A stretch of DNA of 64,000 bases, taken from Cyanodermella asteris (Eukaryota > Ascomycota > Lecanoromycetes > Ostropales > Stictidaceae). The stretch's first letter is position 1; every line of letters starts with the position of its first letter. The DNA lies in the NCBI GenBank assembly GCA_900618795.1, contig UYJD01000015.1:503034-567033 (forward strand), in the 5' to 3' direction. The notes beneath the pieces are model-generated. The model ran no database searches. It saw nothing but the letters and a program-made list of their open reading frames with translations, and was not told the origin of the DNA. Shown piece by piece: positions 21,222 through 29,762 of this stretch. The translations under genes and the position numbers were made by a program.

Positions 21222-22445
21222 TTAGGCCGCCTGTTCAATTGGTGGCCTGTCCTCGACGCTGGTCCGATCGCCGGCTCCTGGTTCGTTTCGCAGAGAACTG
21301 GCTTTGAAGCGGTATCCGAACGTCCCTTTTGACCTGCTGTCTTGTCGGTATTCAATCTCCTCGAGCCTGTGATGATCGCTCGTGTTCACCGTTGTCTCTG
21401 GATGCTCCGTGGAGAACAAAGAGCTGAAGCCGTACCGGCTGGCACGGCGATATAGCGAGAAAATACTTGGCAACGAGATACAGATGTGGGCAATTGAAAG
21501 CTCGATGATGACCCAGTACAAAATGTCTGGAAAGTACCCTGGAGACAGGTACGTCAACACGCGCACGTTGAAGGGCCGAGGTGTGAACCCGGGGTAACAT
21601 ACAAGTCAAGTCTGCGTTGACGAGCTGCCCAGTCTTGGCAACTGTCACGGTACGACCGATAGTCGTGATGATCACGCTATAATACTAAGTCAGCATCGGC
21701 AATCCGTCCAATCATTGAATGCTACTGACCAATATCCGAGAATAAAGGTCAGAATAGTGAGTGCCTTCTTGGTCGCGTTTATCTGGAGCCTCCAGATGAC
21801 TGGCATCGGCAAGAGTAACGTATAAAGATCCAGGAAAATGCTCGTGATTCCAGAGCCCAGCTCGATGTCAAGTGTCGTCAGACATGTCGACTCAATGGTC
21901 TTGTCCCAGTAGCCAGCTACGGGCGTGCACTGGAAAATACATACGAATCCCAGGATAGTTGAGAAAAGAATGTTGGCGATGACGCCGGCCACAACAAATC
22001 TTCGAAAGCCAATGCCCGCGCGGCTGAATATTCGGTCGTAGAAAAGGAGGGCGGACGACCGAATGATACCGATGCCGACGACCCAGGTCAATTCTCCGAC
22101 GTATGTAATAATGAGGATCCCGGGCACAGCTTGAGGATTAGACATGAGGATTCCCTCAAAGTGAGTGCCGAAACCATGGCGCATTGCAAGTGCGCCACAT
22201 ATCGCAGTGCCAACCACAAGGGGCTGCGAGACACCGTTAGCAATATAAGAAAAACTTGGGTCAAACCGGCCTACCCATGCTGCAAAAGCTGTCCAGTCAT
22301 CGCTCTTGAATTGGTCATGTTGGAGCAAAGTCCGAGACCAGAACCGACCACAAAGTACTAACGTGCTGAGAATTGCAAGAGCGATTGACAGGCCAAAAAG
22401 CGGCTGAGCACGCTGAGGGAGGTAAACGGGAAAAGAAGAATCCAT
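21222..22445 (-). CDS. fungal rhodopsin-like seven-helix integral membrane protein
   Basis: Four exons: 22445-22275, 22223-21730, 21676-21603 and 21538-21222, giving 351 residues. Seven hydrophobic segments and blocks such as S-D-D-W near helix 2, H-G-F-G-T-H, and W-V-I-I-E-L-S-I-A-H in the last helices fit the fungal rhodopsin-domain (PTH11-related) family. The tail of about 80 residues is polar and presumably cytosolic. The first intron is 51 nt, in phase and without a stop, but has a GCTAAC branch and CGCAG acceptor and interrupts a helix, so it should be spliced. There is no CFEM domain before helix 1. No retinal-binding Lys is visible at the expected place, so light sensing is not implied. 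Family members are often taken as receptors; ligand unknown. Confidence 0.83.
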
Positions 22446-23873
22446 GCTTCCAACTTGGAGGAGGGCAGCCTGATAAAGGGCGACTTCAGAAGGAATTTGG
22501 AGTTCGAAGGAAACGGACGTGAAGGGGAGTTATATCACATTACCGTCTCACGAAGGGTGGCCGTTGATGACCGACCTCAGAGGCCATGGGGGCGCTAATA
22601 CTACGTCCAGACTCCTACTGCACGGATGCTTGGAGTCGGCACAGTTGGACGAGGCTGAAGCACACCTCTGGTAAAGGGCAACAGAAATTGACGGCCACTT
22701 TAGACATGCATATGCAGTAGGGATGAGAGCAACATTGCAGGGAAGCGGAGACGGGATCAGCTGGTGGGTTAATGTTGAAAGGAAGCTTGGATCATCCAGG
22801 ATGTCTATGACTAAGGCAACAGATGTGGCTGGAACCTACCCAGCCACCGGCAGAAGGATATATACAAGACAGACTAGCCGTAGCGTTCCTTAATACAAAA
22901 AGTCATGCACAACATTTCATTAGTTAATTGCCGAGGAGCGACGCCGATGAGGGAAGCGGTCTCCCGCCGATTCTCAAGCAATCTCGAGCGGAACTTTTGT
23001 TTTTTCAGTTCCAGGATCAGTACGCGCCGTATTTGACCAATCATCCAAGATATCGAGGCTGATCCTGGTGGGTATTTACTGAGCGGAGAAGGACAAGGAC
23101 TCAAGGATGCTGTGCTGGGCTGCGGCCGCATGCGACCTATCGGCCGCATAACGTTCTTGATTTCCGAATCTACATATAAATACTGGAAGGTATCATGAAA
23201 GTGATGGCCCTGCTTGTTTTAGTTGAACTAAAGCAACGCAATTAGGTTTTCGAATTGTTTGCAGGGACCGATTCTTACATGATCAGAAACTATACTCCAG
23301 GAAGAAAGTCTCTTGGTCGCCACGAGTAGAAGCGGAGGTTACTGATTTGAGGTGCGCAATCGGGGTGCACCCGGAGGTGAACAGCTCGTCGGGGGCATTG
23401 CCGGTCGTTAGGCGATGCGATCCCCTACAAGCCCAACTAATGCTTGTGTAGTTCAGCCGGGGCAAAGGCTTGGCGTGAAGCCCGGGCTGCATCTCAGACG
23501 CTCGTTCCAGCCGCATGTCAGAACCCGGACGAACCGTTCCGTCCATCCTGTAAACGTCCCCGGTATTACAAGACAGTCTCACGCCTTGTTTCGTGACCGC
23601 TATACTTCACACGTCGCTTCTCATCACATGAATTTGGGGGCCCGCTATTACTTCAGACTACTCGCCCTTGCGCCCTTTCTTCGCTCAGCAGGGCGAGAGC
23701 CGGAGACGGTGGTGAACCAAGCTTTTTGGTAAGGCACGAACGAACGCCTGCTACGATGGATCTCAGAAGCCATCATTCCAGTGCCTTTGCTATACGCCTG
23801 GTGACGGTCTACGGAGCAAAGTCGCCTTCGATCGCTGTTGGACGCTCTGTTCTGGCAAGAAAGCCTTGATTAG
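22446..23873. other. intergenic, nothing recognised
   Basis: About 1.4 kb upstream of the rhodopsin-like gene and of the small zinc-finger ORF, which point away from each other. No coding frame is credible. Both promoters must lie here or just beyond. Confidence 0.4.
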
Positions 23874-23881
23874 TATATAAG
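23874..23881 (+). promoter_or_regulatory. TATA box (TATATAAG)
   Basis: A perfect TATATAAG is followed by pyrimidine-rich leader sequence and, 198 nt on, by the ATG at 24079 in a good context. This spacing would give a leader of roughly 150 nt. It is one of the clearest core promoters in the window. Confidence 0.5.
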
Positions 23882-24078
23882 AAGTCTCGTGAAGCGCCCC
23901 TCCGCTCTTGGTTTTATCTGCACCAACGTCTCAACTTCGAACAAGCAAGAGCAAATCTCATTGAACACACTGTCTTCCTTCCTATTGTTCGCCTCCAATT
24001 TTCCGTACTGAGATATCCTTCTTTGGTCAGGACTCCTCCTTCCTTGTCTGTTTTTAAACAGTTCGAAACTCTGTCAAC

Positions 24079-24579
24079 ATGTCAAACTTTCCTTACTTCT
24101 GGACCTGCGGAGAGTGCAAAGCCGCCGTGATGAGATCTGACCATCACGATTTCTGTATCAACTGCCTACGAGCGATTACAAGCACTGCCATCATAGCATG
24201 GCCGCGTCGGTGGACTTGCCACAGGTGTAACTTGAGGCAAAGGACAACGTCCAGCAATTGCGAAGGCTGCGGCCACAGGTGCTGTTCGTCATCATTTTAT
24301 TTATTGAACGAAACCTACTACGTGTGCAAGCTTATCCGCTCGACGGCAGCCGTTTTTCTAACTTCCTGTGACCCTGAGTCCCCCATGTACCTAGAGACGT
24401 TCGCTCTGCTAGAATTCTATTGTATTTCTCCATCAAAATCCTACAATGGCTTCAGCTTTGCGAAATCCAATTGTCCACACCTCCGTCATCGTTTCAGCCA
24501 TCGCAGCGTCGACATATCATTCACGCCAACAACACGAAACAACGCGAGAAGAGCAAGAAGCACGTTTGGACGAAATTGA
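24079..24579 (+). CDS. small protein with two zinc-finger-like Cys clusters
   Basis: The open frame of 166 codons starts 198 nt after a TATA box with a favourable ATG context. The first 75 residues hold two four-Cys clusters: W-T-C-G-E-C, 13 residues, C-I-N-C; and W-T-C-H-R-C, 10 residues, C-E-G-C-G-H, which resembles a RanBP2-type zinc finger (W-x-C-x2-C-x10-C-x2-C). The rest (from about residue 80) has no family look and from residue 123 overlaps another ORF in a different frame, so the true protein may be shorter or spliced. Function unknown; such fingers bind RNA or ubiquitin in known proteins. No homologue recognised. Confidence 0.45.
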   Translation: MSNFPYFWTCGECKAAVMRSDHHDFCINCLRAITSTAIIAWPRRWTCHRCNLRQRTTSSNCEGCGHRCCSSSFYLLNETYYVCKLIRSTAAVFLTSCDPESPMYLETFALLEFYCISPSKSYNGFSFAKSNCPHLRHRFSHRSVDISFTPTTRNNARRARSTFGRN

Positions 24580-24694
24580 AGGCACCCTCAGAGGTCACGT
24601 TGGCTTGATCGAAGATTCATTGGATAGACTAGAAGGAAAGGGCAAACCCAAGGACGCAAAGGATTCCAAGGACTCCAAGAACGCGGAGAAATAG
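24446..24694 (+). CDS. small helical protein with N-terminal hydrophobic segment
   Basis: An 82-codon frame with coding-like composition: a hydrophobic stretch at about residues 9-24 (I-V-H-T-S-V-I-V-S-A-I-A-A-S), then a charged helix that may form a coiled coil, then a Lys/Asp/Ser tail with K-D-A-K-D-S-K-D-S-K. The ATG has a good context (ACAATGG). It overlaps the 3' end of the zinc-finger ORF in another frame. It may be a separate gene, a second cistron, or the real 3' exon of that gene. Family not recognised. Confidence 0.45.
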   Translation: MASALRNPIVHTSVIVSAIAASTYHSRQQHETTREEQEARLDEIEGTLRGHVGLIEDSLDRLEGKGKPKDAKDSKDSKNAEK

Positions 24695-24754
24695 AGTAAA
24701 GTCAAGGCGTTAATCTGTCCGAATAAGGGTCACTCGGAAATTGGAAATCTGCTC

Positions 24755-25821
24755 CTACAGCTTCGTAGCAGCCTTTGCTGCTTGCACCTTGAAACTCGAT
24801 CTGGGGTGATGTATGTAGACCGTCTCCCCCGTCGGGGCCTTTGCCTGCAAGACCACCTCGCGAGCGTCTAGCCCGACCAAAACCCCAACATCCCGATTCC
24901 TAAACCCAGAGTCCGTAGGATATGCTTCCACATTGTCTCCGAGCTGCAACCCCGTAGGATCGTTGGCATCGAACCGGAATCCCGCAGGTTGACTGTCACA
25001 TCCCAAGACCAACTTCGCCGCCTCCGGGCCCTTATACCTCGCAGGTTTAGCATGACTGTTGCCCGCTGCCTTGGCCGCAGCATCGAATCTCTCGATCCAC
25101 GCAAACGCCTTTGGGAACAGCCCCGGCGAAATCACCTTTGTGTCGAGAGCACCAGGGATGTTCACAAGCCAATATAGCGGCCACACGACCTCGAGATCCG
25201 CAATCGACGGGCCCTTGCCACCAAGCACATACTCTCTCCCGTCACCGAGCACCTGCTCCTCAATAATCAGAAACGCCTCTCTCATGACCAGCATCGCCTG
25301 CGCCCTGTTCTTCAGCAGGTCCTCGCGCGCCCACGACCGGCCCGTCATCTGCTGCCGATCCTTGGTGAAGCGCGGATCATTCATCGCAGGCAGGTCCGGC
25401 GGCAACGATGCGGACGCCGCGTTGAAGATGCCCGCCTCGACGACCCATTTCTCGAGCAACTTTGCGACGCCGCGGTCGAAAGGCGAGGTGGGGAAGATGG
25501 AAGGGTGCGCGGATGAGGCCGGGAAGGCCTCTTCGAGGTGCTCGATTATCGCGCGGGTGTCGCAGTAGATGTGTCGGCCGTGCGCTAGGACGGGGATGCG
25601 CCGGTATTTGACGCTGAGGGCTTCGAGATCGGGGCGCGGCATGATCATGGGTTGGATCTACGGGCAACGTTAGCTGGCGAAACAGGAGGAGGCATTGCTT
25701 TGGATTGAAGTCGTACGCATTCTGCATAGTCGATGCCTCGTAAGGCGAGGTACCATACGATTCGTTTCGCGTATGGCGAGGCTTTGTAGTGGTAAAGGAT
25801 GAGGTCATTGGGAGCGGACAT
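24755..25821 (-). CDS. glutathione S-transferase-like protein
   Basis: Two exons (25821-25717, 25657-24755) flank a 59-nt intron (GTACGA donor, GCTAAC branch, CGTAG acceptor), giving 335 residues. The N-terminal thioredoxin-like domain reads L-I-L-Y-H-Y-K-A-S-P-Y-A-K-R-I; the splice joins Y-A-E-C to I-Q-P-M. The R-I-P-V-L block holds the cis-Pro and C-D-T-R-A-I the glutathione-contact D-T pair. An all-helical C-terminal domain follows, and an extra 90-residue C-terminal part, rich in beta-type sequence, is found in fungal members of this subgroup but is not typical of classic GSTs. Catalytic residue (Ser14/15 or Tyr) unclear. The start at 25821 (M-S-A-P-N) fits; a Met 17 codons upstream is less likely. 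Confidence 0.82.
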
Positions 25822-26244
25822 GATGGCGGTGACCTTTTCACGCTGGTGCTGGTAAAGAACGGGAAGCAGCAATTATTCTTTCCTCACCTCAGGATGGATA
25901 AGGGAAACTTCTTCTACGAGTTCTAGAATGGCACTGCCCGTACTTTGAGCTTCGAGCTACTGTAGCTCTCCTCCACGCAAATAGCCGAGGCATCGGTGGT
26001 GGGACTCGGAGTTGCTCCAGCTCAAAGTGACGGCATTTGGAGCGGCATCTAGCTTTTTGATCATCTCGAGAAGCTCACAGTTGGTGTAACAACATTTGCA
26101 TGGCATTCGTCCAAGAGCCTGTGTCTCTGAGCATTCATGATATTGTCGTTGTTGAGGCGTGCATGTTGCATACATTCGTGATTTTTTTTGAATTGTACAG
26201 GAAAGACTTCTGGTCAACCACAACTTCAGTCATCGCAAGTTAGC
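25822..26244. other. intergenic (GST promoter side)
   Basis: About 420 nt between the GST start and the stop of the Gly-rich gene. An (A)n/(T)n run near 26180 is the only feature seen. Confidence 0.4.
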
Positions 26245-27198
26245 TCACATGAACTTGCTCGTAAGGCCCATCAGTCCGCCAAAGCCACCAGAGCCGCCGG
26301 TCGCAGGTCCTCCTCCACCCATCTGGCTCTTCATGTACATCTTCAGAGCCTGCTCCGCAGCCTGCTTGACCACGCTCTCCTTGTTCGCGTTCGGCGCAAC
26401 ATTGCCCTGCGAGCTCTGCTGGTCAAACAGCTTACTGGCCTGGGCCATGGCCATGCCGATGAACTGGTTCTGTCCACCTCCGGCACCTCCACCAAGTCCA
26501 CCGCCCTGGCCCTGGCCACCACCGCCGCTGGTGAACATCTTCAGTGCCTGCATGGCGGCACCGGTGCCCATGGTCTCGTTCGAGTGCTGCTGGCCGCTGC
26601 CACCTCCCGAACCGTACATCTGCTGGTGAGCCTGCACGGCGCCCTGCTCGTCAATCTCGCTGTTCTGGATGCGGCCCGAGTTGCTCTGCAAGTGGTTCAG
26701 CGCGCTCTGGAACAGGCCGCCGTTGCCGCTGTCGCCGGCATGCTGGTTCGCATGCTCCATGGCGGAGCTGAAGCGCGAGGGGTCATCGCTCTGCGATCCG
26801 TACCCTCCACCACTGCCTCCCTGGTCGAAGTTTGGCCTGTTGTATTCAGCGCCGCCGGTCTTGCCGTAGCTGTCGTCTCCTCCTCCTCCTCCTCCTCCAC
26901 CGTATCCGCCGCCTTGGCCTCCCCCGCCGTGGTGGCGGCGCTCACCACTTTCGTAGTTGTCACCACCTCCGCCGTAGCCGCCTCCTGATCCACCTCCTTG
27001 CTGACGACCCCCGCTGCTTTCGAAGTTGTTGCCGGAGCTGTAGTAGTTGTCGTCGCCACGTCCTCCACCACCGTATTCGGCGCTCTCTGAGGGTTGTGAG
27101 TAGTTTCCCCCGCCTTGTCGGCCTTCGTGCCCGCTGCGGTTGTATTCGCCGTCGTTGCGGCCGGATTGGCGGTTGCCGTATCCCTCGTCGTATGACAT
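26245..27198 (-). CDS. Gly-rich 'beta-flanking' type protein
   Basis: Single exon, 317 residues. The first 140 residues are low-complexity Gly/Ser/Tyr/Asn with G-G-G-Y repeats, coded by CCTCC-type repeats. From about residue 140 there is a conserved helical domain shared by fungal proteins annotated as beta-flanking protein: F-Q-S-A-L-N-H-L, then N-S-E-I-D-E-Q-G-A-V, then A-M-Q-A-L-K-M-F, then Q-N-Q-F-I-G-M-A-M-A-Q-A-S-K-L-F, and A-L-K-M-Y-M-K-S-Q. Biochemical role is unknown; the disordered N-terminus suggests condensate or stress-related behaviour, but that is inference. Confidence 0.82.
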   Translation of the reverse strand: MSYDEGYGNRQSGRNDGEYNRSGHEGRQGGGNYSQPSESAEYGGGGRGDDNYYSSGNNFESSGGRQQGGGSGGGYGGGGDNYESGERRHHGGGGQGGGYGGGGGGGGDDSYGKTGGAEYNRPNFDQGGSGGGYGSQSDDPSRFSSAMEHANQHAGDSGNGGLFQSALNHLQSNSGRIQNSEIDEQGAVQAHQQMYGSGGGSGQQHSNETMGTGAAMQALKMFTSGGGGQGQGGGLGGGAGGGQNQFIGMAMAQASKLFDQQSSQGNVAPNANKESVVKQAAEQALKMYMKSQMGGGGPATGGSGGFGGLMGLTSKFM

Positions 27199-27399
27199 TT
27201 TGAAGATATCTAGTGTGGGTCGAGGAGAGGTTGTCTGAGTGAAGAAATGGGCCAGAGCAAGTCAAGAGTTTGTGTGTTTCTCGCAGCCTGCTGGTCGTGG
27301 GGTCGACATTGGTCCGGACCTTGGACCCTGTCCTACCCATGACGCACACAGCTGCGAGGCGGCCTGACAACAGTCTTGACAGAGACCTTCAATCACTTC

Positions 27400-27710
27400 C
27401 CTAGGTCTATGGGCAGGCGTATCAACACTACCAAAGTCACCTCGAAGACTACTCGTGTCACTTTCTAGATCTATAGCCTCACTGATACCTGCATATGTGC
27501 CCGTAGAGAAACACAAAGAGGTAGCTCTATACACAGCTTGCGCACTGCCTCCTCATGTACCTGCAACGGCACTCGAACGAGCAGCGATATCCATGACTTT
27601 CGCACCACCTCCTCAGTTATCTGCAGAAGTTTTTGAATAAGGAGCTGAGAGCATAGCCTTGACGCTACCTACACATGTATCTGTAGAGGTATTCACGGCA
27701 CAGCGTTCAC
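27400..27710 (+). repeat. degenerate 60-bp tandem array (plus orientation)
   Basis: Four or more units spaced by about 60 bp share a core like CATGTATCTGTAGAGG: cores lie near 27491, 27552, 27612 and 27673. Units agree only in part, so the array is old. Sixty is a multiple of three, and the plus frame gives weakly repeated peptides (I-A-x-L-x-P-x-x-V-x-V-E), but a stop breaks it. A related array in inverse orientation lies at 29401-29600, on the other side of the palmitoyltransferase gene. Confidence 0.55.
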
Positions 27711-27883
27711 AACAGGCAAGGCAGTACGTGCGTGCGACTCGTGGAATCAATTCGTGTATAAGCAGGAGCAAGGGCTCAACCGCCGTGCGTGTTAACATAT
27801 ACAAGACAGGAGCGTTAGCTCAACTGCCCATGAAACCCTCCCGCCAGACCTCAATACTCATTTATTTTTTCTTCTTGTTCCCT

Positions 27884-29005
27884 TCAAGATGTCCATCTCG
27901 CAACGTCGTGGCGTTCAGCGAGGAGATCGATCAAGGGCCCGAACGAATCCAGGTCCTCGGAACTGCCACGAATGGGCAGAATCCAGTCGAAAAGGTTGTT
28001 TCCCATCAGTGACTTCCAATTCCTGAACGGGCTGCCAAGATCGAATGGATTTTCCTTCGCTCTCATGTGGATGATTGCATAGCCGGTGGCCCCAGCAAGC
28101 GGATTTCTCGAAGCGACTGCGGATGCTGGTACGTACTGCGTCGTTCCGTCTGCGAAAAAGTCCCGCATCGCGAAGCTAGGCGTGGTGGCGTTGGCTGAGT
28201 CAGTGCGTCTGGGAGAACGTTTCGAGAGGCAATTGACGTTGATGGCAATGGTCCCCGCCTGGCGCTGAGCCCACTCGACTTCTGTCATGTTCTTGAATAC
28301 GCGCAACCAACAGAAGAAGTTCATTATTGCCGTGAACTGGCAGAAAAAGGCCATCAGGCCCAATGCGACGCACATCATGATGAATTGTCGCGTATCTGTA
28401 GTGCCAGCAACGCGTTGCTCGTTGATGAAGATCGCAAGCGTGACGACACCGAAAAGGCACCAGAGGCATATGAAGCTGATGAATTGAATGAAGAATTTGG
28501 TGTTCGTGTCCCCGATGACACCCGCAAACCAGGGACAGAAGTGGTCCATGCGCTTGACACATCGTCCAACGTCGCTCGAATGATGGGTCCGTCCCAGTTT
28601 CCAGTTCGAGCACTGACTGCATCGATGCGGCATGCCATCGCCTTGGCAGATGTAAGCGACTCTATCGCCTGGAGTCCACGGCGCAACATCGACGCCAGCC
28701 GAGGAGAGGCTCTGTGCCTGCCCTTTCTCCTGGTCGCTCTCGGTGCTCGCCTGCAGTGGGACATATGGGGGATTGGTAGCAAGAGAGATAATGTTGCGCA
28801 CAAGAGGGCCAACGGCAAGCACGAAGAGAACCCAAAAGAGGACGAGAACAACGATGGCGGCGGCGGTCCGCTCTTGCTGCTGCATCAAGTACTCGATCGC
28901 AAGGGCGGCCGTGAACACGTATGCGGCGTATGTGAAAGCGAGGAGCTCAAAGACGACCATCAAGGTCGCCGTATATACAGCTTTGCGCTGTCGGGAGGTG
29001 GCCAT
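27884..29005 (-). CDS. PFA5: DHHC-type palmitoyltransferase, Pfa5-like
   Basis: The enzyme S-acylates Cys residues of membrane proteins. Single exon, 373 residues. Two N-terminal helices (residues about 12-38 and 48-70) precede the Cys-rich domain, which reads H-R-C-S-Q-C, then R-T-H-H-S-S-D-V-G-R-C, then M-D-H-F-C-P-W. The active-site motif is thus D-H-F-C instead of D-H-H-C, a variant I recall in filamentous-fungal Pfa5 proteins; yeast Akr1 (D-H-Y-C) shows that such variants are active. Two more helices follow (about 185-205 and 220-245). The tail is polar and contains N-P-F-D. Located in an endomembrane or plasma membrane by family. Related repeat arrays flank the gene on both sides. Confidence 0.88.
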   Translation of the reverse strand: MATSRQRKAVYTATLMVVFELLAFTYAAYVFTAALAIEYLMQQQERTAAAIVVLVLFWVLFVLAVGPLVRNIISLATNPPYVPLQASTESDQEKGQAQSLSSAGVDVAPWTPGDRVAYICQGDGMPHRCSQCSNWKLGRTHHSSDVGRCVKRMDHFCPWFAGVIGDTNTKFFIQFISFICLWCLFGVVTLAIFINEQRVAGTTDTRQFIMMCVALGLMAFFCQFTAIMNFFCWLRVFKNMTEVEWAQRQAGTIAINVNCLSKRSPRRTDSANATTPSFAMRDFFADGTTQYVPASAVASRNPLAGATGYAIIHMRAKENPFDLGSPFRNWKSLMGNNLFDWILPIRGSSEDLDSFGPLIDLLAERHDVARWTS

Positions 29006-29400
29006 GGTGGCTGCGGGTGTATTCGAGCTATATGTACATACGTTGTTGATATAATCTGCCCGCCATGATGGCAGAGATTATAAGACTAACCTCTTCGTTT
29101 TGCTGAACATGCGGAACGTTGTGAGAGGGTTGGGTGATGGTCTTGATGAGTGTGAAGAGGAGGAAGGTGTGCAGGAACAAGTTGCGCTTGTGTTGTGTCG
29201 GTCGCGCCGAGCACGTGACGCGAACAGATCACTGCGCCGCACCAGCGCACTCGTAAACATACTGACAGAAGTACTTGCGCACGTATTACCTGTAGGTGCA
29301 CATCTGCGGCCATTCAAATCGGTAATGATAAGGCTGTGCGCATAGCTGATTATTACAGTAGTGTTCGAAGTATGTTCGGTATTGTCGAAAGACATCCCGT
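29006..29400. other. upstream region of PFA5
   Basis: No coding frame. Possible further weak unit of the neighbouring array near 29278-29305 (CACGTATTACCTGTAGG on the plus strand). It should contain the PFA5 promoter. Confidence 0.35.
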
Positions 29401-29600
29401 TGCGCCTATCTCGAATGCTATTCACACAAATGCCTCTACGGATACTTGAGTACCTTAGGCAGTGATGAAGCTATGCTCATAGCCACTGCTATAAGTGCCT
29501 CTGCGGGGTATACAAGGAGGCAGCAGTCGAGCAACTTCTCGAAGTAGCCTCATCAGGACATATCTGGGTGTCAGTAAGGCTATGGATATAGCTACTTGAT
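29401..29600 (-). repeat. degenerate ~60-bp array, inverted copy
   Basis: Read on the minus strand, three unit cores appear (near 29553, 29505 and 29440), such as AAGTATCCGTAGAGGCATTT, that resemble the units at 27.4-27.7 kb. Spacing is about 50 and 66 bp. Minus-strand translation gives peptides like I-A-L-L-T-P-R-Y-V, again akin to the first array. Together they form an imperfect inverted pair around PFA5. Confidence 0.5.
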
Positions 29601-29762
29601 CGAGTTGTCTTCGAGCACGACGTTTCCCTGCACAATCAGGCAGATCACCCAGAGCTCTCAATTAGAGCTCCCGCCACATTGGCTAGGCCTTTGCCACATC
29701 ACCCGCCGGCCAACCCGGGGCAACACCAACCATAACCTGAGCATAACTCAAAACCCGCTCCT

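Noticed and set aside
26188-26988. 266-codon plus-strand frame with Leu/Val/Ala runs
   Set aside because: Antisense to the Gly-rich protein; Ala/Val/Ser runs come from repeated GGN codons read in reverse.
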